Of a stretch of 64,000 nt of DNA, positions 18,723-28,378 are shown piece by piece. Within the stretch, counting starts at the first letter, position 1; each line of letters starts with the position of its first letter. The DNA comes from Devosia equisanguinis (lineage in GTDB: Bacteria > Pseudomonadota > Alphaproteobacteria > Rhizobiales > Devosiaceae), in NCBI RefSeq assembly GCF_900631955.1, contig NZ_UZWD01000035.1, positions 53,602 to 117,601 of the forward strand, read 5' to 3'. The translations under genes and the position numbers were made by a program. The notes beneath the pieces are model-generated. The model did not search any database and had not been told where the DNA came from. It saw only the letters and a program-made list of their open reading frames with translations.

Positions 18723-19673
18723 ATGTCCGTTACAGCATTCACTTTCCCGGGGCAGGGCAGCCAGGCCGTGGGCATGGGCAAGGATCTTGCCGCCGCCTAT
18801 GCCGAGGCTCGCCAGGTCTTTCAGGAAGTCGATGAAGCCTTGGGCGAGCGCCTGTCGGCCACTATGTTCGAAGGCCCCGAGGACATTCTGCGCCTCACCG
18901 AAAATGCCCAGCCGGCGCTGATGGCTGTCAGCATGGCCGTCATCCGCGTGCTCGAAGCGCGCGGTGTCTCCATCAAGGACCACGCCAAATTCGTCGCCGG
19001 CCACTCGCTGGGTGAATATTCCGCCCTCTGCGCCGCTGGCACTTTCACCATTGCCGATGCCGCCCGCCTGCTGCGTACCCGTGGCCAGGCCATGCAGAAA
19101 GCCGTCCCCGTCGGCCATGGCGCCATGGCTGCCCTTCTCGGCCTTGATGTCGAAACCGCGCGTCAGGTGGCGGCTGAAGCCGGGCAGGGCGAGGTCTGCG
19201 ACGTTGCCAATGACAACGCGCCCGGCCAGGTCGTCGTATCCGGCGCAACCGGCGCCGTCGAACGCGCCGTCGAAATCGCCAAGACCAAGGGCGCCAAGCG
19301 CGCTCTTCTGCTGCCGGTCAGCGCCCCTTTCCACTGCTCCATGATGCAGCCGGCCGCAGACGCCATGGCCACTGCCCTCGCAGAAGTCAGCATGCAGGCG
19401 CCGGTGGTGCCGCTGGTCGCCAATGTGCTGGCTGCGCCGATTTCCGACCCGGCCGAAATCCGCCAGCGCCTCGTCGAACAGGTCACCGGCGTCGTCCGCT
19501 GGACCGAGAGTGTCTCCTGGCTCACCACGACCGGGGGCGTCACCAACCTGGTCGAACTCGGCTCCGGCAAGGTGTTGACTGGCCTCGCCAAACGCATTGC
19601 GCCCGAAGCCACTGCCCAGGCCATCGGCACTCCGGCCGATATCGATGCTTTCGTCGCCCAGCTCGGTGCTTGA
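18723..19673 (+). CDS. fabD: Malonyl-CoA:ACP transacylase FabD
   Basis: Loads malonyl groups onto ACP for fatty-acid synthesis. 316 residues. FPGQGSQAVGMGKDL opens the protein; the catalytic serine is Ser95 in GHSLGEY, and APFHC contains the active-site His. The ATG at 18723 follows a GAGGGGGC ribosome-binding site; the frame extends eight codons further without a better signal. First gene of the fab cluster, 48 bases before fabG. Confidence 0.98.
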   Translation: MSVTAFTFPGQGSQAVGMGKDLAAAYAEARQVFQEVDEALGERLSATMFEGPEDILRLTENAQPALMAVSMAVIRVLEARGVSIKDHAKFVAGHSLGEYSALCAAGTFTIADAARLLRTRGQAMQKAVPVGHGAMAALLGLDVETARQVAAEAGQGEVCDVANDNAPGQVVVSGATGAVERAVEIAKTKGAKRALLLPVSAPFHCSMMQPAADAMATALAEVSMQAPVVPLVANVLAAPISDPAEIRQRLVEQVTGVVRWTESVSWLTTTGGVTNLVELGSGKVLTGLAKRIAPEATAQAIGTPADIDAFVAQLGA

Positions 19674-19721
19674 TTCACCATCTGAAGTGCTTGACTCTGT
19701 TTCTCTTCCAAGAGGCCCTAA

Positions 19722-20459
19722 ATGTTTGATTTGACTGGTAAACGCGCACTCGTCACTGGCGCCAGCGGCGGTATTGGTCGCGAGATCGCCAAGGCCCTGG
19801 CCGCAGCAGGGGCCACTGTTGCGCTTTCGGGTACCCGCATTGGGGCGCTGGAAGATACGCAGAAGGAAATCGGCAAGGACTGCCCGATCCTGACCGCCAA
19901 CCTTTCCAAGCTCGAGGAAGTCGACAAGCTGGTCCCGGCTGCCGAAGCGGCCATGGGCGGGCTCGACATTCTGGTCAACAATGCCGGCATGACCCGCGAC
20001 AACCTCTTCATGCGTATGAAGGATGAAGAGTGGGACGAGGTCATCGCCGTCAACCTCACCGCCGCCTTCCATCTCAACCGCGCCGTGCTCCGCGGGATGA
20101 TGAAGCAGCGCTGGGGCCGCATTATCGGCATCTCCTCGGTCGTGGGCGTGATGGGCAATCCGGGGCAGGGCAACTATGCCGCCTCCAAGGCTGGCCTCAT
20201 CGGCATGAACAAGGCGCTGGCCCACGAAGTGGCCAGCCGCAACATCACCGTCAACTCCATTGCTCCCGGCTTCATCGCCTCGGCCATGACCGACGAGCTC
20301 AACGACAAGCAGCGCGAGTCGATCCTCTCCAGCGTGCCGGCCGGTCGTCTCGGCACGGCCCAGGAAATCGCCGCATCGGCCGTTTTCCTGGCCAGCGATG
20401 CAGCCGCCTACATCACCGGACACACGCTGAATGTGAACGGCGGCATGGCCATGATTTGA
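19722..20459 (+). CDS. fabG: 3-oxoacyl-ACP reductase FabG
   Basis: NADPH-dependent reduction of beta-ketoacyl-ACP. 245 residues; TGASGGIG (NADPH loop), NNAGMTRDNLFMRM, the Ser of ISSVVGVMGNPGQGNYAASKAG and its YxxxK catalytic pair are all present. The C-terminal GHTLNVNGGMAMI is typical of FabG. It lies between fabD and acpP, which makes the assignment to FabG rather than another SDR secure. Confidence 0.98.
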   Translation: MFDLTGKRALVTGASGGIGREIAKALAAAGATVALSGTRIGALEDTQKEIGKDCPILTANLSKLEEVDKLVPAAEAAMGGLDILVNNAGMTRDNLFMRMKDEEWDEVIAVNLTAAFHLNRAVLRGMMKQRWGRIIGISSVVGVMGNPGQGNYAASKAGLIGMNKALAHEVASRNITVNSIAPGFIASAMTDELNDKQRESILSSVPAGRLGTAQEIAASAVFLASDAAAYITGHTLNVNGGMAMI

Positions 20460-20677
20460 CTTCCAAAGGCCAAAAGCCTTGGAAACCGGGCAGAACGCGG
20501 TTGGCTATTGCGTATGAAACGTGTTACGTCGCGCCGCGTTTACCCTTGCCGGTCTGCCTTGCAGGCGCCCATCGGGCCGCTTACACTGCCTCCGAGCAAG
20601 CCAACACAGCTTGAAGAATTGGCGATCCGCCAATAAGAAGCGAAACGAAACGTCGATTTCTAAAAGGGAAGTCAAAT

Positions 20678-20914
20678 ATGAGCGATGTCGCTGATCGGGT
20701 CCGCAAGATCGTTGTGGAACACCTCAATGTGGATGCCGAGAAGGTCACCGAAAAGGCCAGCTTCATCGACGATCTGGGTGCAGACTCGCTCGATCAGGTC
20801 GAACTGGTCATGGCTTTCGAGGAAGAATTCTCGGTCGAGATTCCCGATGACGCCGCCGAGTCCATCCAGACCTTCGGTGATGCCGTCGCTTTCCTGACCA
20901 AGGCCACCAGCTGA
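20678..20914 (+). CDS. acpP: Acyl carrier protein
   Basis: Carries growing acyl chains on a 4'-phosphopantetheine arm attached to Ser37 of the GADSLD motif. 78 residues, acidic. The 218 bases between fabG and acpP hold no gene but may provide a separate promoter, which would fit the need for excess ACP. Confidence 0.98.
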   Translation: MSDVADRVRKIVVEHLNVDAEKVTEKASFIDDLGADSLDQVELVMAFEEEFSVEIPDDAAESIQTFGDAVAFLTKATS

Positions 20915-20936
20915 TCTGGGGGCTAGGCCGCTGACC

Positions 20937-22205
20937 ATGGAATTGCGCCGAGTCGTCGTCACCGGATTGGGACTTGTCACGCCTCTTGGGTGTGGCGTTG
21001 AGCCTACCTGGGCCAACATCCTTGCCGGTAAGAGTGGTGCCAAGCGTATCGACGACTTCCAAGTCGACGATATCGCGTGCCAGATCGCCCACCGCCTTCC
21101 ATTGGGAGACTATGCCGATGGCAAATACAATCCCGATGAATGGATGGAGGTGAAGGAACAGCGCAAGGTCGATCCTTTCATCGTCTATGCCATGGCTGCG
21201 GCAACGCAGGCCATTCAGGATGCCGGCGTCGAACCCAAGACCCAGGAAGAACAGGAACGCACTGGCGTCCTGATTGGCTCTGGTATCGGCGGTGTCGGCG
21301 GCATCTATGATGCGTCGGTGACCCTGCACGAAAAGGGTCCGCGCCGCATCAGCCCGTTCTTCATCCCCGGCCGGCTGATCAACCTTGCCTCCGGGCAGGT
21401 GTCGATTCGCTTCGGCCTTAAGGGACCGAACCACTCCGTCGTCACTGCCTGTTCGACCGGTGCGCATGCTATTGGCGATGCGGCCCGTCTGATCGCGCTG
21501 GGTGATGCGGACGTGATGGTTGCAGGCGGTGCGGAAAGCTGCGTCAACCGGCTGTCTCTGGCCGGCTTCGCTGCTGCCCGTGCTCTGTCCACCGGCTTTA
21601 ACGACAACCCCACCGCGGCTTCGCGTCCCTATGACAAGGATCGCGACGGTTTCGTGATGGGTGAAGGCGCCGGCATCGTCGTGCTCGAGGATTACGAGCG
21701 CGCCAAGGCCCGCGGCGCCAAGATTTATGGCGAAGTGATCGGTTATGGCCTGTCGGGCGATGCCTATCACATCACCGCCCCGTCGCCCGATGGCGATGGT
21801 GGTTTCCGCGCCATGAGCGCGGCGATCAAGCGCGCCGGCATTTCGGCCGCCGACATCGACTACATCAATGCCCACGGCACCTCGACGCCGCTTGGCGACG
21901 AGATCGAACTGGGCGCGGTGACCCGCGTTCTGGGCGATGCTGCCCCCAAGACGGTGATGAGCTCCACCAAGTCGGCCGTTGGCCATCTGTTGGGTGCTGC
22001 CGGTTCGGTCGAGGCCATCTTCTGCCTGCTCGCCATGCGCGACGGCATCGCGCCGCCGACGCTGAACCTCGATAATCCCTCGGTCCAGACCGAGATCAAT
22101 CTTGTGCCGCACAAGCCGCTCAAGAAGGAAATCAATGTGGCCCTGTCCAACAGCTTCGGCTTTGGCGGAACCAATGCCACGCTGGTCATGCGCAAGGTCA
22201 GCTGA
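20937..22205 (+). CDS. fabF: 3-oxoacyl-ACP synthase II FabF
   Basis: Condensing enzyme elongating acyl-ACP with malonyl-ACP. 422 residues; active-site Cys172 in VTACSTGAHAIG, His in INAHGTSTPLGD, and Lys/His in KSAVGHLLGAAG. The C-terminal NSFGFGGTNATLV is diagnostic. It starts 22 bases after acpP. Confidence 0.98.
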   Translation: MELRRVVVTGLGLVTPLGCGVEPTWANILAGKSGAKRIDDFQVDDIACQIAHRLPLGDYADGKYNPDEWMEVKEQRKVDPFIVYAMAAATQAIQDAGVEPKTQEEQERTGVLIGSGIGGVGGIYDASVTLHEKGPRRISPFFIPGRLINLASGQVSIRFGLKGPNHSVVTACSTGAHAIGDAARLIALGDADVMVAGGAESCVNRLSLAGFAAARALSTGFNDNPTAASRPYDKDRDGFVMGEGAGIVVLEDYERAKARGAKIYGEVIGYGLSGDAYHITAPSPDGDGGFRAMSAAIKRAGISAADIDYINAHGTSTPLGDEIELGAVTRVLGDAAPKTVMSSTKSAVGHLLGAAGSVEAIFCLLAMRDGIAPPTLNLDNPSVQTEINLVPHKPLKKEINVALSNSFGFGGTNATLVMRKVS

Positions 22206-22222
22206 TTTTTCCACCTTTTGTG

Positions 22223-22264
22223 AGGGGCACATCGCGTCAACGCGCGATGTGCCCCTTGTTTTTG
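22223..22264 (+). terminator. Strong terminator after fabF
   Basis: Perfect 14-bp stem AGGGGCACATCGCG / CGCGATGTGCCCCT with loop TCAACG, followed by TGTTTTTG. It separates the fab genes from mltG. Confidence 0.9.
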
Positions 22265-22364
22265 TCGCGCGTCATGCAAACAATGCAGCCGCTTCGCCAT
22301 AGTTTGGCGCAAAAGATAATGAAACAAGGCCGCAACAAGGCCTTTTGCGAGTGAAGCCGATACC

Positions 22365-23480
22365 ATGAACGACCGCAGGACACGCCGCCGCCGCCGCTCG
22401 GGCAACGCCTTGATCGACGTCTTGAACGGCATGTTGACACTGCTGGTCATCGGTCTCGTCGTCGTGGGCGGCGGCTTCTTCTACGTCGCTTCGCAGTATT
22501 ACGGCGCCGGTCCGGTCCAGGAAGAACGCATCTTCCGCGTCGAATCCGGCAACACCCTGACCACCACCGCCAATCGCCTCGAGGAGCAGGGCTTTATCTC
22601 CAACGCGCTGATTTTCAGCCAGTTCGGCGGCAGGGTCGAGAAGAACACCGTGGTCAAGGCCGGCGATTTCAGCATTCCCGCCCAGGCCAGCATGTCCGAC
22701 ATTTTGCGCGAGCTGACCGAGGGCAACCCGATCCGCTACGCCGTCACGATTCCCGAAGGCTGGACCGCCTGGCAGGTGCTGCGCCGCCTTGCCGACGATG
22801 ACCGGCTGACCGGCGAAATCACCACTCTGCCACCGGAAGGCTCGATCCTGCCCGGAAGCTATGATTACACTCCCGGCGATACCCGCCAGTCGGTGCTCGA
22901 CAAGATGCAACTGGCCATGACCCAGGCGCTTGCCACCGTGTGGGAGGGCCGTGTCGCCGACCTGCCGCTCAAGTCACCAGCCGAGTTGCTGATTCTGGCG
23001 TCCATCGTCGAGAAGGAAACCGGCGTCGCCTCCGAGCGTCCCGAAGTCGCTGCCGTCTTCGTCAATCGCCTGCGCACCGGCATGCGCCTGCAGTCCGACC
23101 CGACAATCATCTATGGCATTACCCTGGGTCAGAGCACGCTCGATCGCGGCATTCGCCGCTCGGAAATCGAGCAGAAGACAGCCTACAACACCTATCAGAT
23201 CGACGGCCTGCCGCCGACGCCCATCGCCAATCCGGGCATCGAGGCCCTGCGCGCCGTCGCCAATCCCGACACCCACAAATATCTCTACTTCGTGGCCAAG
23301 GGCGCAACCCCGAGCGAGGGTCACGTCTTTGCCGAGACCTATGCCGAGCACCAGACCAATGTGGCCCGCTATCGTGCCATAGCCGCCGAGGCTGCGGCAC
23401 AGGCGGAGGCCGAGGCCGAGCAGGCCCGCCAGGCGCTTGAGGCCGAGCAGGCCGAAGAAGCCCAAGACAGCGCACAGTGA
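22365..23480 (+). CDS. mltG: Endolytic murein transglycosylase MltG
   Basis: Cuts nascent glycan strands and helps set glycan chain length at the inner membrane. 371 residues: Arg-rich cytosolic N-terminus (RRTRRRRRS), one transmembrane helix (about 24-44), a LysM-like region and the YceG/MltG catalytic domain with Glu216 in ASIVEKETG, then YNTYQIDGLPPTPIANPG. The last 45 residues are an Ala/Glu/Gln helix. It overlaps yicC by four bases (GTGA). Confidence 0.96.
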   Translation: MNDRRTRRRRRSGNALIDVLNGMLTLLVIGLVVVGGGFFYVASQYYGAGPVQEERIFRVESGNTLTTTANRLEEQGFISNALIFSQFGGRVEKNTVVKAGDFSIPAQASMSDILRELTEGNPIRYAVTIPEGWTAWQVLRRLADDDRLTGEITTLPPEGSILPGSYDYTPGDTRQSVLDKMQLAMTQALATVWEGRVADLPLKSPAELLILASIVEKETGVASERPEVAAVFVNRLRTGMRLQSDPTIIYGITLGQSTLDRGIRRSEIEQKTAYNTYQIDGLPPTPIANPGIEALRAVANPDTHKYLYFVAKGATPSEGHVFAETYAEHQTNVARYRAIAAEAAAQAEAEAEQARQALEAEQAEEAQDSAQ

Positions 23481-24367
23481 GCAGCTCCATTGCCAGCATG
23501 ACCGGTTACGCCCGCGCCGAACGCGCGGACGGGCCGCAGAGTGTCCGCCTTGAGATCCGCTCTGTAAACGGCCGCAATCTCGACATGCGGTTACGCCTGC
23601 CGCCCGGTTTCGATGCGCTGGATATTCCGCTGCGCCAGGAAGTCTCCCGGGCCCTGTCGCGCGGGTCGGTCAATCTCGTCGTCACCGTCGAGCGCAACAG
23701 CGTTGGCGGCAGCGTGAGGGTCAATCCTGCAGCGCTGGAGACGGTGCTCGCGGCCATGGAAACACTTTCCGCCCGCATCTCCCCCAGCACCCCGCCGGCG
23801 CTCGAAAACATCCTCGCCTTGCCCGGCGTGCTGGTCCTCGACCAGCCGACCCTGTCTGATGATGAGGACGGCATCGCCGCCCTGGTCATGACCTGTGCCG
23901 CCGAAGCCATCGAGTACCTCTGCGCCATGCGTGTTGAAGAGGGCAGGGCCACCGCCATGATTCTCAACCGTGTGCTCGACAGCATCGAGGCATTGGTTTC
24001 AGACGCCCAGGATCATCCGGCGCGCGCGCGCGAGCACGTCGAAGCGCGGCTGCGCGCCCAATTGGCCAATCTTGTCGCCGATGCCGGCCTGCCGCCGGAC
24101 CGGCTGGCCCAGGAGGCGCTGCTGCTCGCCACCAAAGCCGACATCCAGGAAGAGCTCGATCGCCTCCGCGCCCATATCACGGCGGCCCGCAAGCTCATTG
24201 CCGATGGCGGGCCGGTCGGCCGCCGCCTCGACTTCCTCGCCCAGGAATTCAATCGCGAAGCCAATACGCTCTGCGCCAAGGCGAACGCAGTGGAGCTCAC
24301 CGCGATCGGTCTTGACCTCAAGGCGGCGATCGATCAACTACGCGAGCAGGTTCAGAACATCGAATAG
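23477..24367 (+). CDS. yicC: YicC/YloC family endoribonuclease
   Basis: Member of the YicC family, reported as an endoribonuclease acting in RNA turnover. 296 residues. MTGYARAE, EIRSVNGRNLDMRLRLPPGFDALD and the C-terminal QEFNREANTLCAKANAVELTAIGLDLKAAIDQLREQVQNIE segment are diagnostic. The GTG start at 23477 overlaps the mltG stop; an ATG seven codons later is an alternative. It precedes gmk, as in many bacteria. Confidence 0.95.
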   Translation: MSSSIASMTGYARAERADGPQSVRLEIRSVNGRNLDMRLRLPPGFDALDIPLRQEVSRALSRGSVNLVVTVERNSVGGSVRVNPAALETVLAAMETLSARISPSTPPALENILALPGVLVLDQPTLSDDEDGIAALVMTCAAEAIEYLCAMRVEEGRATAMILNRVLDSIEALVSDAQDHPARAREHVEARLRAQLANLVADAGLPPDRLAQEALLLATKADIQEELDRLRAHITAARKLIADGGPVGRRLDFLAQEFNREANTLCAKANAVELTAIGLDLKAAIDQLREQVQNIE

Positions 24368-24376
24368 AGTGCTCAG

Positions 24377-25015
24377 ATGGAATTTCAGCGCCGCGGCGTG
24401 ATGCTGGTGATTGCTTCCCCTTCCGGCGCCGGAAAGTCATCGATTTCGCGCTCTCTGTTCCAGCAGGACCCCAATATCCGTCTGTCCGTGTCGGTGACCA
24501 CGCGCGCGCGGCGCAGCGATGAGGTGGAGGGCACGCACTATTATTTCGTTGATGTACCCACCTTTAACCGCATGAAGGCCGAGGGCGGCCTGCTTGAATC
24601 GGCCGAGGTGCACGGCAATTTCTACGGCACCCCGCGTGCCAAGGTCGAAGAGCAACTCGCCGCCGGCAAGGATATCCTGTTCGACGTGGACTATCAGGGC
24701 ACGCTGCAGCTCTATGAAAAATGCCGCGCCGACATGGTGACCGTGTTCATCCTGCCGCCCACTATCGAAGAGCTCCGCGCCCGGCTCGAGCGCCGCGCCC
24801 AGGACAGCGTCGGTACCATCGAAAAGCGCCTGCGCAATGCCCGGATCGAGCTCGATCACGCCGGCGAGTATGACTATGTCATCATCAATCGCGATCTCGA
24901 GCAGTCGGTGCAGAACGTCCGGTCAATCCTCGCCTCGGCCCGGCTAAAGCGCGAGCGCCAGCTGGATTTGACCAGCTTTGTCAAAGACTTGCAGCAGCAG
25001 ATCGATTCTCTTTGA
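24377..25015 (+). CDS. gmk: Guanylate kinase
   Basis: Phosphorylates GMP/dGMP to GDP/dGDP. 212 residues; P-loop SPSGAGKSS (about 14-22), SVSVTTRARRSDEVEGTHYYFV (GMP binding) and NFYGTPRAKVEE are conserved, as is the lid region RLERRAQDS. It follows yicC by nine bases. Confidence 0.98.
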   Translation: MEFQRRGVMLVIASPSGAGKSSISRSLFQQDPNIRLSVSVTTRARRSDEVEGTHYYFVDVPTFNRMKAEGGLLESAEVHGNFYGTPRAKVEEQLAAGKDILFDVDYQGTLQLYEKCRADMVTVFILPPTIEELRARLERRAQDSVGTIEKRLRNARIELDHAGEYDYVIINRDLEQSVQNVRSILASARLKRERQLDLTSFVKDLQQQIDSL

Positions 25016-25050
25016 GAGAGTGAAGTGCAGTTATTCCAAGGCCCCCGATC

Positions 25051-25134
25051 GTCACCCTCGGGCTTGCCTCGAGGGACCTACACTTTGCGAGGCCGCAGGA
25101 CGTAAAGGCCCCTCGGCTCAAGCCCGAGGGTGAC
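25051..25134. repeat. Type-A intergenic inverted repeat between gmk and the MFS gene
   Basis: GTCACCCTCGGGCTTG (25051-25066) and CAAGCCCGAGGGTGAC (25119-25134) are exact reverse complements, with secondary CCTCGAGGG- and CCCCTCGG-like segments just inside. Same family as the elements near 12319, 16063, 39409 and 49810. Confidence 0.7.
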
Positions 25135-25181
25135 AAAGTAGGCGCGGAAATGATCGTGCTTGTCGGCTTTCGGTGCCAGTC

Positions 25182-26411
25182 ATGACCAGCCTTGCCATTC
25201 GGCGCGGCACGCCGGCATTTATTCGCGCCAATGTGGCCTTCTTCCTTTCGGCCTTCTCCGTTTTTGCTTCGCTCTACTCCGTGCAGCCGCTGCTGCCCAT
25301 GTTCGCGCAATATTGGGTGCGCGATGCTGGCACCGCCTCTCTTGCCCTGTCCGCAACCACGGCGACCATGGCGCTTGCGCTTATCCCCGCGAGCCTCCTG
25401 GCCGATCGTCTCGGCCGTCGCACGCTCATTGTCGGTGCCTTGCTGCTCACCGCCATTCTCGGCTGTCTGCTGCCATTCACCCAGGTGTGGTGGCAACTCA
25501 TCACGCTGAGGACGCTCATGGGCATCAGCCTGGCCGGTGTCCCAGCCGTGGCCATGGTCTATCTCTCTGAGGAAATGGATGCTGACGCCCTTGGCTATTC
25601 CATGGGGCTCTATATCGGCGGCACCGCCATTGGCGGCATGGCCGGTCGCGTCATTTCTGGCGTGCTGTCGGACTTTCTCGGCTGGCGGCTGGGCACCGGC
25701 ATTCTCGCCGGGTTGATCCTTGTCGCGGCGATTGCCGTGGCCGTGCTGCTGCCGCAACCACGCCAATTGCTGCGCGATCCCATCCGCCTCGGTGAATTGT
25801 GGCGGCGATGTCTCGCCAGCTTTTCCGATGCCGCACTGCCATGGCTGTTTGCTAGCTCATTTCTGCTGATGGGCGGTTTCGTGACGCTCTACAATTATGC
25901 CGGTTTCCGGCTCGCCTTGCCGCCCTTTGCGCTGAGCCACTCGGCCGTCGCCGCGATCTTTCTGGTCTATTTGCTGGGCAGCGCCAGCTCGACCTGGGCC
26001 GGGGCCTTGTCGCAGCGTCTCGGTCGTCGAAAGGTCTTCTGGGCACTGGTGGCCATGCAGGGTGTCGGCGTCGTCATCACCGCCGTACCCTCGACCCCCG
26101 TTGTTATTGCCGGTCTTGGTGTCGCGACTATGGGCTTCTTCGCTGCCCACGGCGTCGCCAGCGCCTGGGTCACCCGCCGCGCCCGCATCGGCAAGGCGCA
26201 GGCCTCCGCCATCTACCTCGTCGCCTACTATCTTGGTGCTTCGATCCTCGGCACATTGGGCGGCTTTGCCTGGACCCGATGGGGCTGGCCCGGCGTCATG
26301 CTGGTATCGGGCGGCGCCGCGTTTCTGGCCTTGCTGGCAGCGATACGGCTGGTCTTCATCGCGCCGCTCTCAATGCCCGAAAGCACACCTGAGCCAACTT
26401 CGATGGATTAG
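25182..26411 (+). CDS. MFS transporter, YnfM-like
   Basis: Twelve-helix major facilitator permease, about 409 residues. It resembles E. coli YnfM closely along its length: RRGTPAFIRAN, SVQPLLPMF, MVYLSEEMDAD, YSMGLYIGGTAIGGMAGRVISG, FLLMGGFVTLYNYAGFRL, GFFAAHGVASAWV and YYLGASILGTLGGFAW. The substrate of this group is not known with confidence. A GTG start three codons upstream (25173) is possible. It sits between gmk and the convergent rsmA, where I would not expect a gene from relatives' order, so it is probably an insertion into a core cluster. Confidence 0.88.
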   Translation: MTSLAIRRGTPAFIRANVAFFLSAFSVFASLYSVQPLLPMFAQYWVRDAGTASLALSATTATMALALIPASLLADRLGRRTLIVGALLLTAILGCLLPFTQVWWQLITLRTLMGISLAGVPAVAMVYLSEEMDADALGYSMGLYIGGTAIGGMAGRVISGVLSDFLGWRLGTGILAGLILVAAIAVAVLLPQPRQLLRDPIRLGELWRRCLASFSDAALPWLFASSFLLMGGFVTLYNYAGFRLALPPFALSHSAVAAIFLVYLLGSASSTWAGALSQRLGRRKVFWALVAMQGVGVVITAVPSTPVVIAGLGVATMGFFAAHGVASAWVTRRARIGKAQASAIYLVAYYLGASILGTLGGFAWTRWGWPGVMLVSGGAAFLALLAAIRLVFIAPLSMPESTPEPTSMD

Positions 26412-26443
26412 CTCTGTGGGGGCCCGGGTCCTTCGAGAAGATC

Positions 26444-27286
26444 TTATCGCAGGTCCGGTAGCGCCCGCGCCATGGCGAGAAAGGCCGCGATCGGCAATTC
26501 CTCTGCCCGCTCGTCGCCCTTGAGGCCTGCGGCGGCCAACAGACCCTCCACCGGCACGCCCAGCGCCTTGAGCGATTGGCGCACCATCTTGCGGCGCTGT
26601 CCGAAGGCAGCCTTTGTCACCTGTTCGACCAGCTTGACCGGCAGGTCCGGTTCAACCGGTTTGGGCACCAGATGCACCACGGCCGAGGTGACATTCGGTG
26701 GCGGCACAAAGGCCTGGCGGCCGACATTGAAGGCGATCCGCGCCTCGGTGCGCCAGCCGGCGAGCACACCAAGCCGGCCATAGGCGTCGTCTCCGGGCTT
26801 GGCAACGATACGCTCGGCCACCTCGCGCTGGAACATCAGCGTCAGGCTTTCAAAGAAGGGCGGCCAGGGCTCCATGGTGAGCCAGCCGGTCAGCAGCGGC
26901 GTGCCGATATTATAGGGCAGGTTGGCAATGATCCGCGTCGGTCCTTCCGCCAGCAGCCGATAATCCATCTCCATGGCGTCGCCCGAGATCACCGTAAGGC
27001 GATTGGGATGGGCCTCGGCAATTTCGGCCAGCGCCGGAAGCGCACGCGCATCGCGCTCGATGGCAACCACCTCACGTGCGCCTTCGGCCAGGAGCGCCCG
27101 GGTCAGCCCGCCGGGCCCCGGCCCCACCTCGATGACGCGCACACCTTCCAGCGAACCCCCGACCCGGGCGATGCGAGCAGTCAGATTGAGGTCGAACAGG
27201 AAATTCTGCCCCAGCTCCTTCTTGGCCCGGAGGCCATGGGCAGCAATGACTTCACGCAGCGGCGGCAGGGAATCGATCTGGCTCAT
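26444..27286 (-). CDS. rsmA: 16S rRNA dimethyladenosine transferase RsmA (KsgA)
   Basis: Dimethylates two adjacent adenines near the 3' end of 16S rRNA using SAM. 280 residues; [11 protein letters not shown] at the N-terminus, SAM motif [11 protein letters not shown], the catalytic [11 protein letters not shown] motif and [12 protein letters not shown] are all present. Its start overlaps the pdxA stop (ATGA), so the pair is translationally coupled. Confidence 0.97.
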   Translation of the reverse strand: MSQIDSLPPLREVIAAHGLRAKKELGQNFLFDLNLTARIARVGGSLEGVRVIEVGPGPGGLTRALLAEGAREVVAIERDARALPALAEIAEAHPNRLTVISGDAMEMDYRLLAEGPTRIIANLPYNIGTPLLTGWLTMEPWPPFFESLTLMFQREVAERIVAKPGDDAYGRLGVLAGWRTEARIAFNVGRQAFVPPPNVTSAVVHLVPKPVEPDLPVKLVEQVTKAAFGQRRKMVRQSLKALGVPVEGLLAAAGLKGDERAEELPIAAFLAMARALPDLR

Positions 27287-28284
27287 GTGGTGGTTTCAGT
27301 CATTCTGTCGGCCAGGGCGATGGCCGCGGCAAAGCTGGTGGCCGATGCCGTGCCCTTGCCGGCATGGTCAAAGGCGGTTCCGTGGTCGGGCGAGGTGCGC
27401 ACTATGGGAAGGCCCAGCGTGACATTGACACCGGCGTCAAAGGCCACGGTCTTGATCGGGATCAGCGCCTGGTCGTGATACATGGCCAGCACCGCGTCAT
27501 AGCTGCGCCAGTGTGGCGGGAAAAACAGCGTATCGGCAGGCAGCGGCCCGACGGCATCGATTCCATCGGCCCGGGCCTTTTCGATAGCGGGTGCGATCAC
27601 GTCGATATCCTCCCGCCCGATGGCCCCGCCTTCACCCGCATGCGGATTGAGGCCAGCCACGGCAATGCGCGGATCGGCGATGCTGAAGCGCCGCCGCAGA
27701 TCATAATCCATGACGCGCAGCGTGTGGTGGATCAGCTCGGCCGTCATCAGCCCCGGCACGTCCTTGAGCGGCACGTGGATAGTCAGCGGCACGGTGCGCA
27801 GATCCTCATGCGCCAGCATCATCACCGGCAGCGGCACGACGTCGTCTTCGGCACAAAGCGCAGCCAGGAACTCCGTATGGCCGGGAAAAGCAAAGCCGGT
27901 GTGATAGAGCGCGCCCTTGTGGATCGGCGCCGTCACCAGCCCTCGACACTCTCCGCGCTGAATGGCGGCTACCGCCTCGGCAATGGCTGCGACCACCACG
28001 GCGCCGGCGGCGTCATGCGGCTGGCCCGGCTGGTCGGGCACGTCGCCCGCAATGTCCCAAACGGGGAGGGCGCGCGCGAAGATTGCCGCCGCATTAGCCG
28101 CAGTAGCGGCTTCGATGGCGATGTCGAGCCCCAGCCGCGCCGCGCGCGACCGCAGGAAGTCGATATTGCCGAAAACGATGAAGGGCGGCAGGGCGCGTTC
28201 ACCGCGGCGGGCGAACAGCATCAGGATGATGTCGGGTCCGACGCCCGCTGGCTCACCCATGCTGATCGCCAGCGGTTTGGTCAT
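27283..28284 (-). CDS. pdxA: 4-hydroxythreonine-4-phosphate dehydrogenase PdxA
   Basis: NAD-dependent step of DXP-dependent pyridoxal phosphate synthesis. 333 residues. Conserved features are [27 protein letters not shown] (metal/substrate His), [11 protein letters not shown] and [12 protein letters not shown] (metal His). The ATG at 28282-28284 starts the conserved protein; the open frame continues 29 codons upstream without similarity. Part of the surA-pdxA-rsmA order shared with E. coli. Confidence 0.97.
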   Translation of the reverse strand: MTKPLAISMGEPAGVGPDIILMLFARRGERALPPFIVFGNIDFLRSRAARLGLDIAIEAATAANAAAIFARALPVWDIAGDVPDQPGQPHDAAGAVVVAAIAEAVAAIQRGECRGLVTAPIHKGALYHTGFAFPGHTEFLAALCAEDDVVPLPVMMLAHEDLRTVPLTIHVPLKDVPGLMTAELIHHTLRVMDYDLRRRFSIADPRIAVAGLNPHAGEGGAIGREDIDVIAPAIEKARADGIDAVGPLPADTLFFPPHWRSYDAVLAMYHDQALIPIKTVAFDAGVNVTLGLPIVRTSPDHGTAFDHAGKGTASATSFAAAIALADRMTETTT

Positions 28285-28378
28285 TTCGGCCCTCGGGCGG
28301 ACGGAGGGATGTGCATAACACGAGGCTCCGGCCGCATCAGTCAGTCTCAGGCGTTGTCGCCGTGTCCGCAAGACCGGA

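Noticed and set aside
18708..20423. Long minus-strand open frame of 571 codons
   Set aside because: It is the antisense shadow of fabD and fabG in GC-rich DNA; composition is Gly/His/Asp/Arg-rich with no domain, and the plus-strand genes are unambiguous.
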